Positions 8,910 to 17,333 of a stretch of 64,000 nt of DNA are shown here, in pieces. Position 1 is the first letter of the stretch, and each line of letters opens with the position of its first letter. Below the pieces are notes generated by a model. That model worked only from the letters and a program-made list of their open reading frames with translations. It did not search any database and had not been told where the DNA came from. The stretch lies in assembly GCA_008032955.1 (NCBI GenBank), contig CP032046.1, positions 372,001 to 436,000 of the forward strand, in the 5' to 3' direction. The position numbers and the translations under genes are program-made. The DNA comes from Helicobacter pylori. Lineage in GTDB: Bacteria > Campylobacterota > Campylobacteria > Campylobacterales > Helicobacteraceae.

Positions 8910-9509
8910 TCAAGCATTTTGCACTCCTTTTTCTTTCATGTATTTTTCAAGATCAAATTTCATCAGCAAATCCCTAACATAGTCGTTATATTGTTCAATG
9001 GTTTTTAGATTAGCATAGAAATTCACTTCTTCATCTGTCATCACAAACAATTTCAATAGTGGGAGCTTAGTGCCATACAATTCTATTTGCGAGTCCATTT
9101 CTCTAATACTCATCTTAAACATGATGGGCTTGCTGAAGAAAGGCAGAAATATTCCAAGAATTGATCGATCAAATTTGGAGAATAAGAAATTAGGATTCTC
9201 CGTAATCGCATGCAACAGTTCCATAGTCTCACTCTCAAGCAAACGATAAACCTTTTTAAATTTATCAATACCAATGCTTTTGATAACAGCGCGATAATCT
9301 TTCATGTAATTTCTTAGAACCTTATCTAACGCTCCCTTGTTTGTATGCATCTGTTTGAAAAAATCATGCATGGTTTTTATTTGATCCATGATTTTCTTTT
9401 TTTCATCAGTGCTTAAAAGTTCGTTCTCTTGCAAGCTCTTAATAAGTTTTTCTTTCTTATCTTTTGAGTTGGCAATCATTAAGAAGAGTTTTCGCATGTT
9501 ATTACTCAT
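8910..9509 (-). CDS. cagS: CagS (cagPAI protein of unknown function)
   Basis: This is a 199-residue soluble protein without signal peptide or membrane segment, predicted all-helical, rich in K, E, M and F. CagS is a known crystal-structure helical protein of the island with no firm role; mutants in reference strains still deliver CagA. The ATG at 9509 has only a weak purine stretch before it, and a second ATG occurs at codon 5. A TATAAT on the minus strand at 9580-9585 is a likely promoter. It converges with cagT. Confidence 0.9.
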   Translation of the reverse strand: MSNNMRKLFLMIANSKDKKEKLIKSLQENELLSTDEKKKIMDQIKTMHDFFKQMHTNKGALDKVLRNYMKDYRAVIKSIGIDKFKKVYRLLESETMELLHAITENPNFLFSKFDRSILGIFLPFFSKPIMFKMSIREMDSQIELYGTKLPLLKLFVMTDEEVNFYANLKTIEQYNDYVRDLLMKFDLEKYMKEKGVQNA

Positions 9510-9950
9510 ATCGCTCTTGGTCCCTTCAATGGATTTGGTTTCTCTTTAGATTGTTCAGATCGTAAAGGTTTATATTGAAATTATACAATATCTGTTGTGT
9601 GAAAATTTCAGAGCGGTCATAATTCAAAGAGCAAGAAACCATTTTTTAACCATAAAATATTGTTTCAATCACTCTTATATCTATTTTTCAAAACCTACAA
9701 AAAACGCTTTCACAAATAGCCCTAAAAACCGATTTAAAAAAGTTTTAATATTATATATTATTTTTAAAAAGCAAAATCAGTCGTAAAAATGCGTTACAAC
9801 TAAAATAAAGGGTCAAGATAACTCAATTTTCAAAAAGGAGTCTTAAGTAATAAAATCATAATGTTCAGCTAGTAATCTATTGCCTTGTTGATCAAACAAA
9901 GCTTTGCATGAAAGATGAAAAAATTTCATCTTTAGATAGTTAATACACCA
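9510..9950. other. Gene-poor gap between cagS and cagQ
   Basis: Apart from the cagS promoter -10 at 9580-9585, this 440-bp AT-rich stretch contains no ORF with a convincing start and no strong hairpin. The 63-codon plus-strand ORF at 9595-9786 has no ribosome binding site and is composed of AT-rich filler. Confidence 0.5.
9580..9585 (-). promoter_or_regulatory. -10 element TATAAT upstream of cagS
   Basis: The minus-strand sequence TTGTATAATTTC lies 71 bp before the cagS start codon and fits the sigma-80 -10. Confidence 0.55.
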
Positions 9951-10256
9951 CTAGAGTCTTACTTGAGAGACACTCATTTTATTAGTGGTTTTGTCTGATT
10001 TGCTGCTACCAAAACCATTACCAACCAAAGCAGATCCCATGTTTTTGATACTATCGAATCCATTATTCAGCACTTCTGCCATAAAATTCTTGATATTGTC
10101 CATAGGCAAGTTGAATTTTTTCCCTAATATTTCATTAAGTCCCATCATTAACATCAGAAAGAACAAAAAATTTAATATCATAGAAAACAAATCATTGGAT
10201 AAACCTGTAAAAAGATTTATTCCGCCACCCAACAAAGAAGCTAAAATTTTTCCCAT
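9951..10256 (-). CDS. cagQ: CagQ (small membrane protein of the cagPAI)
   Basis: The 101-residue product has a hydrophobic stretch at about residues 25-42 (FSMILNFLFFLMLMMGLN) and a polar C-terminus. It matches the position and general sequence of CagQ, one of the island genes that is dispensable for CagA delivery. AAAGGA lies seven bases before the ATG at 10256. Upstream, on the same transcript, sits a 61-codon ORF whose start resembles CagQ. No function is known to me. Confidence 0.75.
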   Translation of the reverse strand: MGKILASLLGGGINLFTGLSNDLFSMILNFLFFLMLMMGLNEILGKKFNLPMDNIKNFMAEVLNNGFDSIKNMGSALVGNGFGSSKSDKTTNKMSVSQVRL

Positions 10257-10267
10257 ACTCAGTCCTT

Positions 10268-10453
10268 TTATTTTCGGTTGTGTAAGTTATTGCTTGTTCG
10301 GATCTCTAATGCGTGTTTTAGTAGGAAGCATTTCACAATAGCATACCTAAAACTACTAAGAAAATTCTTGAATCCACTGGTAAGATTACTCATGAAATCA
10401 AGCGGTAAGCAACCACCAATCGCAAACAAATCAAATATTTTGCCACCAAACAA
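10268..10453 (-). pseudogene. Small ORF before cagQ resembling the CagQ N-terminus
   Basis: A TTG-initiated ORF of 61 codons follows AAAGGAT and a TATAAT promoter (10482-10487) and ends 11 bp before the cagQ start. Its beginning (GKIFDLFAIGG ... SNL ... FKNFL) lines up loosely with CagQ (GKILASLLGGG ... SND ... ILNFL). In the neighbouring frame the continuation IFLVVLGMLL resembles the CagQ hydrophobic stretch. I read it as a degenerate, frameshifted cagQ duplicate, but the similarity is short and could be chance; it might also be a real small protein. Confidence 0.35.
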
Positions 10454-10481
10454 GCCGTATCCTTTTTGTTTCTATCTCCTA

Positions 10482-10487
10482 ATTATA
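10482..10487 (-). promoter_or_regulatory. -10 element TATAAT of the cagQ transcript
   Basis: The minus-strand context ATTTGCTATAATTAGGAG is nearly identical to the cagV promoter. It lies 29 bp before the small ORF that precedes cagQ. Confidence 0.6.
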
Positions 10488-10508
10488 GCAAATTTTTCTC
10501 AATATTAA

Positions 10509-10763
10509 TTTGGAAAACCACCACCATATCAAAAACAAATTGCTAACACACTAGATGCAGAATTATTTTTAAAAAACGCTCATTTAAATTTAAAATCATG
10601 GGGTTTTAGGATTTGAATACCAAAAATCGATTGGTTTTTTCAAATAAGCTAGCTTTGTGCATGCGCTTAAAAAGATTTTAGTTTTTAGTCAGTAAGGTTT
10701 TATGCTAATGTGTGGAAATAAAGAAATTTCTCTAAATCAAGTCTTGAGAAATTTTTGAACGAA
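10509..10763. other. AT-rich gap between the cagQ promoter and cagP
   Basis: I see no supported ORF, tRNA or strong terminator here. The stretch lies between two minus-strand genes and is very AT-rich. Confidence 0.4.
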
Positions 10764-11108
10764 TCATAAGAACCAATTTTGCCATTGAGTCATAAGCATG
10801 ATTAGCTTCATTGTGAAATTTGCGTGGCTTAGGAGATAGTATTTGCTTATTATGCTGAGAGAAACGAGTAGCAAAAGATAAGTAGTGTAATAAAAAAAGC
10901 TAGGTTTTATTATAAGAGCAAACAAGAATAATATTGGATAAACTAAAATCACCCCTGCCCCATAAGAAAAAAGCGCTATTAAAAAACCTATAACGATAGA
11001 GCTGATATTGAACAGCCTATAATAAAGGCTGTACTTATCTAAATGTTTGTTGAAAGAATGTTTGAATTGTAAAAAGTTTTGTTTTAATTTGCTAATCGGT
11101 CGTTTCAT
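10764..11108 (-). CDS. cagP: CagP (small membrane protein of the cagPAI)
   Basis: This 114-residue protein has two hydrophobic blocks, about residues 33-57 (LFNISSIVIGFLIALFSYGAG) and 58-90 (VYPILFLFALIIKPSFFYYTTYLLLLVSLSII), and basic ends. It sits at the cagP position between cagQ and cagM and has the usual length. No ribosome binding site is obvious before the ATG at 11108. The 5' region is long; in studied strains this leader produces the regulatory RNA CncR1. Its own function is unknown and it is dispensable for CagA delivery. Confidence 0.85.
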   Translation of the reverse strand: MKRPISKLKQNFLQFKHSFNKHLDKYSLYYRLFNISSIVIGFLIALFSYGAGVILVYPILFLFALIIKPSFFYYTTYLLLLVSLSIISKYYLLSHANFTMKLIMLMTQWQNWFL

Positions 11109-11224
11109 TTTGGTTTTGAAAGAACTAGTTCAAGGCGGTGAACCTATAAAGGAGCAAAGGAGCATAGGAAACAATAAGTCTTTTACAAAACCACCTTAAT
11201 CTAGCTCAGAATCCCAAAGAATAC

Positions 11225-11452
11225 CCTAATATGCTGATACTAACATGTGATATAACACAAACCAACGATTTGTTTATTTAATGTCAAACAAAGAATAGAA
11301 AACACCTATCAAGGAATAAAGGAGTTTCTATCCAAAAAACACCAATCCATTGTATAAAAATAACCTTAAGAGAAACTTAAAAAATACCAACAAGCCGCAT
11401 ACAAGCAAGAAAAACATAACACTATATTAAGAAAGGTAATGTTATTGTTATA
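11225..11452 (-). ncRNA. Probable location of the CncR1 small RNA (cagP leader)
   Basis: CncR1 is an abundant ~210-nt RNA described from the cagP promoter region, read in the same direction as cagP. The best minus-strand -10 I can see is TATAAC at 11447-11452, which would place the RNA at roughly 11440-11225. The 3' end is not marked by a clear hairpin. Placement is inference from known gene order, so the ends are approximate. Confidence 0.35.
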
Positions 11453-11675
11453 CCAAAAAATGGAAAAAAGCCCTTTTGAATTTTTATGATTCCAATAATC
11501 CCTAATCTGATCCAATCAAAAACTTTTTTGAATACTAGCTAAACACGCTCAGATGTGATCTATTATTTTTCAAAAATGAGCTATTATTTTATTAACTTGA
11601 TACTCAAAGACCTAGATTTTACTTACCTTTTTGACATGGAAAAGTTTTGATCCATAGTTTTGTGGAAATTGTGGT

Positions 11676-11681
11676 AGAATG
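11676..11681 (+). promoter_or_regulatory. Extended -10 element of the cagM promoter
   Basis: TGTGGTAGAATG is an extended -10 located 43 bp before the cagM ATG on the plus strand. It is divergent from the cagP/CncR1 promoter. Confidence 0.6.
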
Positions 11682-11723
11682 TGTTGGTATTTTTTGAAAA
11701 TTTAAGGTTACAAAAACTATAAG

Positions 11724-12854
11724 ATGCTTGCAAAAATCGTTTTTAGCTCATTGGTTGCGTTTGGAGTTTTGTCGGCTAATGTGGAGCAGTTTGGTTCGTT
11801 TTTCAACGAGATAAAAAAAGAACAAGAAGAAGTGGCCGCAAAAGAAGACGCTCTTAAAGCTCGCAAGAAGCTCTTAAACAATACGCATGATTTCTTAGAA
11901 GACTTGGTTTTTAGAAAACAAAAAATCAAAGAGCTTGTGGATTACAGAGCTAAAGTCCTTTTAGATTTAGAAAACAAATACAAAAAAGAAAAAGAGGCTC
12001 TAGAGAAAGAGACAAGAGGTAAAATCCTTACTGCTAAGTCAAAGGCTTATGGTGATCTAGAGCAAGCCTTAAAAGATAACCCTCTTTACAAGAAACTTCT
12101 TCCTAACCCTTATGCCTATGTTTTAAACCAAGAAACATTCACCAAAGAAGATAAGGAGCGTTTGAGTTATTACTACCCCCAAGTGAAAACGAGCAGTATT
12201 TTTAAAAAAACTACCGCTACCACTAAAGATAAGGCTCAGGCTTTGCTTCAAATGGGTGTGTTTTCTTTAGATGAAGAGCAAAACAAAAAAGCGAGCCGAT
12301 TAGCTTTATCTTACAAGCAAGCGATTGAAGAATATTCCAATAACATTTCTAATTTATTGAGCAGAAAAGAATTGGATAATATAGATTATTACTTGCAGCT
12401 TGAAAGAAACAAATTTGACTCCAAAGCAAAAGATATTGCTCAAAAAGCCACCAACACGCTTATTTTTAACTCGGAACGCTTGGCGTTTAGCATGGCGATT
12501 GATAAGATCAATGAGAAATACTTAAGGGGCTATGAAGCTTTTTCTAACTTGTTGAAAAATGTCAAAGATGATGTGGAATTGAATACTTTGACTAAAAACT
12601 TCACCAACCAAAAATTGAGTTTCGCTCAAAAACAAAAATTGTGTTTGTTGGTTTTAGACAGCTTCAATTTTGATACCCAATCCAAAAAATCTATATTAAA
12701 AAAGACTAATGAATATAATATCTTCGTAGATAGCGATCCTATGATGAGCGACAAAACAACTATGCAAAAAGAACACTACAAGATATTTAATTTCTTCAAA
12801 ACAGTGGTTTCTGCATACCGGAACAATGTTGCCAAGAATAACCCCTTTGAATAG
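11724..12854 (+). CDS. cagM: CagM (T4SS core complex protein)
   Basis: The 376-residue product has a signal-like N-terminus (AKIVFSSLVAFGVLSANVEQ, cleavage possible near residue 18) and is otherwise helical and charged, with coiled-coil stretches at about 25-110. CagM has no VirB counterpart. It interacts with CagX and CagT in the outer membrane core complex and is required for CagA delivery. The ribosome binding site is weak (TTAAGG at a long distance). An extended -10 at 11676 serves as promoter, and cagN follows after 14 bp. Confidence 0.94.
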   Translation: MLAKIVFSSLVAFGVLSANVEQFGSFFNEIKKEQEEVAAKEDALKARKKLLNNTHDFLEDLVFRKQKIKELVDYRAKVLLDLENKYKKEKEALEKETRGKILTAKSKAYGDLEQALKDNPLYKKLLPNPYAYVLNQETFTKEDKERLSYYYPQVKTSSIFKKTTATTKDKAQALLQMGVFSLDEEQNKKASRLALSYKQAIEEYSNNISNLLSRKELDNIDYYLQLERNKFDSKAKDIAQKATNTLIFNSERLAFSMAIDKINEKYLRGYEAFSNLLKNVKDDVELNTLTKNFTNQKLSFAQKQKLCLLVLDSFNFDTQSKKSILKKTNEYNIFVDSDPMMSDKTTMQKEHYKIFNFFKTVVSAYRNNVAKNNPFE

Positions 12855-12868
12855 GAAAGGAGACGCTC

Positions 12869-13786
12869 TTGAAAAGTATCTTCAAAAAATTAGGTTCTGT
12901 CGCTCTTTATTCTTTAGTTATTTATGGGGGCTTAAACGCTATCAATACAGCATTATTACCGAGTGAATACAAAGAATTAGTGGCTTTAGGTTTTAAAAAA
13001 ATCAAAACACTCTATCAAAGACATGACGACAAAGAAATTACAAAAGAGGAAAAAGAATTCGCCACTAACGCTTTGAGAGAAAAATTACGGAATGATAGGG
13101 CGAGGGTAGAGCAAATTCAAAAGAATATTGAAGCGTTTGAAAAAAAGAATAACTCTTCTGTTCAAAAAAAAGCGGCTAAGCACAGAGGATTGCAAGAATT
13201 AAACGAAACTAACGCTAACCCTTTGAATGACAACCCTAATGGCAATTCTTCCACTGAAACCAAATCTAATAAAGATGATAATTTTGATGAGATGATCAAT
13301 AAGGTGAATGAAGCTTTTGTGAAACCTGCTGCTCCGCTTGTGCCTGATGAGTGGAGAACGCCTGAAATTGAAATCGTTATCAATAAATGTATTATTTCAA
13401 GCAACGATTATGATGGGTTAAGAAAGTGTTTGATCAAAGACATCAAGGATCAAAAAATTCTTGCCCCCTTATTAGAAAAAATTCAAGAAATAGAGACAGA
13501 AAATAACAAGTTTTCTAGACAACACCTGAGTGGTTTAAAACTCGCTCTTAATAACAACAATAGAACCTTTCTTATAGCTTCGTGTGCTATTTGTGAGAAG
13601 AGAAAAAAAGAAATGGAGCAAGAAAATAACTACCAAGATACTACAAATGCAAGCGAGTTTGGAGCTACTGATGCAAAAGAAAATGAAACAAAAGATGCAA
13701 CATTCTCAAACAATCGCTCTAAATCCGAACTGCCCAATAGCGTCATTAATCAAATAGAACAAAGCATCGCTCATGGAAAAAAATAG
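12869..13786 (+). CDS. cagN: CagN (inner-membrane-associated cagPAI protein)
   Basis: The TTG start at 12869 is supported by AAAGGAG eight bases upstream and gives 305 residues, the usual length. An N-terminal hydrophobic segment (residues ~9-26, GSVALYSLVIYGGLNAINTA) is followed by a charged, Asn-rich region and a more ordered C-terminal domain with Cys pairs (NKCIISSNDYDGLRKCL). CagN is described as associated with the inner membrane and processed at its C-terminus, and it is not strictly needed for CagA transfer. It forms a two-gene unit with cagM and converges with cagL. Confidence 0.93.
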   Translation: MKSIFKKLGSVALYSLVIYGGLNAINTALLPSEYKELVALGFKKIKTLYQRHDDKEITKEEKEFATNALREKLRNDRARVEQIQKNIEAFEKKNNSSVQKKAAKHRGLQELNETNANPLNDNPNGNSSTETKSNKDDNFDEMINKVNEAFVKPAAPLVPDEWRTPEIEIVINKCIISSNDYDGLRKCLIKDIKDQKILAPLLEKIQEIETENNKFSRQHLSGLKLALNNNNRTFLIASCAICEKRKKEMEQENNYQDTTNASEFGATDAKENETKDATFSNNRSKSELPNSVINQIEQSIAHGKK

Positions 13787-13867
13787 CGATCCAAATTATT
13801 AGCTCAAAAAACAACTTAGAGAAACAAATCCCAAAAATGAGAAATCATAGCTTGTCATCTCAGAAAA

Positions 13868-14581
13868 TCATTTGACAATGATCTTACTTGATTGCCTTTC
13901 TTGTAGGTATTGTCGCTTGCTTTGTTCTAGGGATCTTTCTAATGCGTCCAACTCCTCTAAATAATTTAAAAAGACCTTGTTATGAGCTAACATAAGCTTT
14001 CTGATTCCTTTGATGAAATTTTTATTCTTTAGGCTTTCTACAAGCGTCTGTGAAGCAGTGATTAAAGAAGCTGTACCTCCAATGTTGCTCTGATACGCCT
14101 TTAGAGAAGTTTCTAAACGCTCTCTTATATTTTGTTTTTCTTGCTCGATTTTCAGCTTCCCCTCACAATAAAGAACTAAAATTTTATCGGATATTCCGCA
14201 TTGCTGCTCAGCAGTCTTTTGGTCTAAGGGATTGATTTTCATATAGGTCAATAAAAGTTCAGGGCTAGACATATAAGTCTTAAAAATCACATCTTCTGAG
14301 ATGAAAAATAACTCATTCGCTTCAAAATTGGCTTTCAATAACGCTAAATCTCCTCTCAAAGCCATGGCCGCTTTTTTGATGTTTAGAGCATCTTCTTCAC
14401 CCATTTTATCATTAGCGCTAGGGCTAGTGGTTGAAAAAATCTCATCTAAGTTTTTGAGCGCTTGTTGGTTGGTCTCTTGGTAGGTGCTATCCAGTTGCTT
14501 TAAGCCGCTTGTTATATCTTCTGCCATCAAAACAGACAATAGCAAAAAAGAAAATATGGTATTTTTCACGAGTGTTTTCAT
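13868..14581 (-). CDS. cagL: CagL (RGD-containing pilus/host-contact protein)
   Basis: The 237-residue product has a signal peptide ending at about residue 20 (SVLMA-ED), a long helical body and the integrin-binding RGD at residues 76-78. Residues 58/59 are D/K, the more common variant rather than the Y58E59 type. Two Cys (QQCGIS and LYCEGK) probably form the known disulfide. The C-terminus ends in SKIIVK, a motif shared with CagI and CagH. CagL is surface exposed and needed for CagA delivery. The start overlaps the cagI stop by 4 bp, so translation is probably coupled. Confidence 0.96.
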   Translation of the reverse strand: MKTLVKNTIFSFLLLSVLMAEDITSGLKQLDSTYQETNQQALKNLDEIFSTTSPSANDKMGEEDALNIKKAAMALRGDLALLKANFEANELFFISEDVIFKTYMSSPELLLTYMKINPLDQKTAEQQCGISDKILVLYCEGKLKIEQEKQNIRERLETSLKAYQSNIGGTASLITASQTLVESLKNKNFIKGIRKLMLAHNKVFLNYLEELDALERSLEQSKRQYLQERQSSKIIVK

Positions 14582-15723
14582 TTGACAATAACTTTAGAGT
14601 TAGCAATGTTTCTTGCTGTCGTTTCTCTCTCTAATTTCAGTTGTTCTTCCCAAAGGTCGGCTTTTTTTTCAAGATTTTCTATATAGTTTAAATGATTTTC
14701 TGCGTTTAAGATAGCAGCTTCTATGAGCGCGTTCAAATCTACTGATCCTTTTAAGGTTTTGATTTCTTCATTAATCCCATTCAAATAAGCGATATTTTGA
14801 AAATCTGCATCACTCAGTTTATTTTGAATAAGGGCTACAATCATTCTGTAATTCTGAATAACCTGCCCCATAAGGCATGCTGAAATTTTTAGCCCATCAA
14901 GATAGGGGCATTTTGTGGGCGCTAGAGTGAATGTTTCAATGATTCCAAATGGTGTGCCCATGCTTGAAAAAAAACTAAGAGCAGGCGCATAGATGGCGCT
15001 TTGAAACAAAGCCTGACCTGTTAGGGAATTATAGTCAATAAGGGTCGCTTTTTTCATAGCCTCTTTCAACCATGTTTCAAAACCTTCTAAGGTTTCTTCA
15101 AACGCCTTGATGCCGATCGTATTGTAAGCGATGTATTTAGCGTTATCAGAAGAACTTCCTAGAGCTTGAGAAAGCATTTCCATTTGTGTTTTTAGAGTAA
15201 CGCTCGGTTCAAAGCTGTTTTTTAACGCTTCTAAGAGAGCGTTTTGCTGATTCATTTTGAGCTTGATTATTTCGTTATTTTTTTGGAGCGCGATTTGCAT
15301 GTTTTGGATTTCTGTTTGGGTATTAATTTTTTGTTTTTCCACGATTATTTTGACATTCCCCCCCAATGCGCTAAGCGCGCTTGAATACCCTTGCATGACG
15401 CCAAGCAAGATGTCTGAACCTGCAAAAAAACCCCCTGTCATGCCATTGACACCATTAATAACGCCATTAGCTCCTTTTAACATAGCGCTCATGGTTGCAA
15501 GCTGAGTCCTCAATTCTCCCTCTATCTGCGCTTGAATGGCTTTTTCTTTGGCACTAGACTGAGCCTCTATGGCTTTCAATTCGGCTTGAGCGGTTTTTTG
15601 TTTGGCTTGTGCGTCCGCCTGAATGGCTTTTAAGGCAGGTTCAAGCGTTATTACTGCCCCTGCACCATTCAAGGGCAAGCCACAAAAAGTCAAGAAAGAA
15701 AATATGCTTAAAAAACATTTCAC
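14578..15723 (-). CDS. cagI: CagI (T4SS pilus-associated protein)
   Basis: This 381-residue protein starts with a signal peptide (hydrophobic residues ~4-22, ending near NGAGA). Residues ~30-75 are an Ala/Gln/Glu-rich helix. A Gly-rich segment follows (GANGVINGVNGMTGGFFAGS), and then a mostly helical domain with a Cys pair (TKCPYLDGLKISACL). It ends in SKVIVK, the hexapeptide shared by CagH, CagI and CagL. CagI interacts with CagL and is needed for pilus formation and CagA delivery. It lies between cagH (10-bp gap) and cagL (4-bp overlap). Confidence 0.95.
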   Translation of the reverse strand: MKCFLSIFSFLTFCGLPLNGAGAVITLEPALKAIQADAQAKQKTAQAELKAIEAQSSAKEKAIQAQIEGELRTQLATMSAMLKGANGVINGVNGMTGGFFAGSDILLGVMQGYSSALSALGGNVKIIVEKQKINTQTEIQNMQIALQKNNEIIKLKMNQQNALLEALKNSFEPSVTLKTQMEMLSQALGSSSDNAKYIAYNTIGIKAFEETLEGFETWLKEAMKKATLIDYNSLTGQALFQSAIYAPALSFFSSMGTPFGIIETFTLAPTKCPYLDGLKISACLMGQVIQNYRMIVALIQNKLSDADFQNIAYLNGINEEIKTLKGSVDLNALIEAAILNAENHLNYIENLEKKADLWEEQLKLERETTARNIANSKVIVK

Positions 15724-15733
15724 ATCTCTTTCC

Positions 15734-16846
15734 TCACTTCACGATTATTTTAGTTTGCACCCTTTCTGTTAAGTAGCTATCTTTTTGCCCCTTAAGCTTG
15801 TCTTTGATGTAATCAAGGTAAGTCAAATGCGATTTCAAAAAAGATTTATTCGCCACTATATTGTAATTATATAGCGAACTTATGTTAGAAATCGCTTGAG
15901 TGTCATAGGTGCTAGTAGCTAATCCTGATTGACCGAGTATCATTTGAGAAGCGTTCTGCAACAAATTGGTATTGTTTTTCACAAATTCTATATAGTATTC
16001 TCTCAAAATTTCTGCTACTTTTTCAGCATAGCAATAAACGGCAAGAACTTTGTCCCCAATAGGGCATGCAGGGGTGGTCATAGGATTAACGCCTGAAGTT
16101 AGGGCATTAGTGGCTAACGCTTGGTATTTGGCATAAACAGTGGGCATAGAAACACTCATAGGAGTCATAGAAATTTGCATGCAACTGAAAAACACTTTTG
16201 ATGAGCCAACAAGCGCGCCTAAAGCGGTACAGCTATCAAGGGAATCGGCTGTATCATTCATTGAGCTGTTGCTTGCTTGAGAACGCAGTTGCTCTTGTAG
16301 AGCTAGGGCGTATTTTGGTGCTGCGCTTGTAATATTGCCTAATATACCGCTCATTATTTCAACCGTTGTTGGCACGCTAGGAACAGCGATTTGATTCGTC
16401 GCATAAGCTTCAATAGCGCTAGGATTTTTAGGGGTAGTGTTACTCGCTAAAATGCTTGCAATCTGACTATTGACAGCACTAATTTGCGCGCTTTGCGTGT
16501 TGCCTTGCGCGTTAAATTCCCCTGTTAATTTGCTGATATTTAAGATATTGTTCCCCACAGCCATGCTTTGATCGTTAAAACCTTGATACAATTGGTTGTA
16601 TTGTTGGTTAGCGGCTTTCATAGGCACGCTTACAGCTTCAGCGATGCTTTGATTGTATTGGGTCATGATAGCGGTCATTTGCGGATTAGTAAATCCCACA
16701 ACAATAGGAATAATCGCTGCTGTCATAGCGCCCGCTACTATTCCTGCAAATGGCCCTGCGACACCACTTGTGCTTGAGATGATTGAGGAGACTTGCGATA
16801 AGAATCCTGCAGAAGATGATTCATATATAGCTTGTGTACCTGCCAT
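15734..16846 (-). CDS. cagH: CagH (T4SS pilus-associated protein)
   Basis: The product has 370 residues and a hydrophobic, Gly/Ala/Ser-rich N-terminal region (residues ~10-55, including GPFAGIVAGAMTAAIIPIVVG) that could insert in a membrane. There is no cleavable signal peptide of classical form. A Cys-containing segment (TPACPIGDKVLAVYCYAEK) resembles the ones in CagL and CagI, and the end is TKIIVK. CagH controls pilus dimensions in published mutants and works with CagI and CagL. It begins 1 bp after the cagG stop, inside the same minus-strand operon. Confidence 0.95.
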   Translation of the reverse strand: MAGTQAIYESSSAGFLSQVSSIISSTSGVAGPFAGIVAGAMTAAIIPIVVGFTNPQMTAIMTQYNQSIAEAVSVPMKAANQQYNQLYQGFNDQSMAVGNNILNISKLTGEFNAQGNTQSAQISAVNSQIASILASNTTPKNPSAIEAYATNQIAVPSVPTTVEIMSGILGNITSAAPKYALALQEQLRSQASNSSMNDTADSLDSCTALGALVGSSKVFFSCMQISMTPMSVSMPTVYAKYQALATNALTSGVNPMTTPACPIGDKVLAVYCYAEKVAEILREYYIEFVKNNTNLLQNASQMILGQSGLATSTYDTQAISNISSLYNYNIVANKSFLKSHLTYLDYIKDKLKGQKDSYLTERVQTKIIVK

Positions 16847-16847
16847 G

Positions 16848-17279
16848 TTAATACCCTCCTAAGCTTGGTGGTAAAAACGATGAATCTGAATATGTTGGTG
16901 CATAACCATACATGAAAGGATTGTTTGGACCGTAATCGCCCATCATTTGGCTCATGAGAAGATTTTGAATACCCCACATCGCATTGATACCTAGATTATC
17001 ATTAGGTTGGAAACTCCCTAAACTTATGTCGTCAAACTTGATATTAACATTCTTATCATTATAGTCATTGAGTATGGCCACTTTTTGCTCTAGGGTTTCT
17101 TTAGGGATCTCTATTTTTAGCTGATCTCTAGAAACAAGCCCCACGCTATTTAGCGCCATATCTTCAGGACTAATATCTTTTATATCCGTGTTTTGGTCAG
17201 CACTAAGCGGAGCGTTAAACATGCCAATGATAAGACACCAAGCAAATAGTGATTTAATTTTATAAAAATTCGTTTTCAT
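16848..17279 (-). CDS. cagG: CagG (cagPAI protein, exported)
   Basis: This 143-residue protein has an N-terminal hydrophobic stretch (SLFAWCLIIGMFNAPLSAD) typical of a signal peptide cleaved near residue 28. The rest is polar, ending in a Gly/Pro/Tyr-rich tail. It has only weak resemblance to flagellar motor parts in old annotations, and its exact role is not settled. AAAGGAG lies 8 bases before the ATG, and a TAGAAT at 17313-17318 suggests a promoter between cagF and cagG. It starts the cagG-H-I-L group. Confidence 0.9.
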   Translation of the reverse strand: MKTNFYKIKSLFAWCLIIGMFNAPLSADQNTDIKDISPEDMALNSVGLVSRDQLKIEIPKETLEQKVAILNDYNDKNVNIKFDDISLGSFQPNDNLGINAMWGIQNLLMSQMMGDYGPNNPFMYGYAPTYSDSSFLPPSLGGY

Positions 17280-17312
17280 ACTTTTGACTCCTTTATTCTT
17301 ATTTTTAGCATT

Positions 17313-17318
17313 ATTCTA
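17313..17318 (-). promoter_or_regulatory. -10 element (TAGAAT) before cagG
   Basis: The minus-strand sequence GCGCTAGAATAATGC lies in the 54-bp gap between the restored cagF stop codon and cagG, 34 bp before the cagG ATG. Confidence 0.45.
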
Positions 17319-17333
17319 GCGCATTAACACGAC

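Noticed and set aside
9595..9786. 63-codon plus-strand ORF between cagS and cagQ
   Set aside because: No ribosome binding site, AT-rich filler composition, and it overlaps the cagS promoter area.
9985..10341. 118-codon plus-strand ORF over cagQ
   Set aside because: Antisense to cagQ, which has a good promoter and ribosome site.
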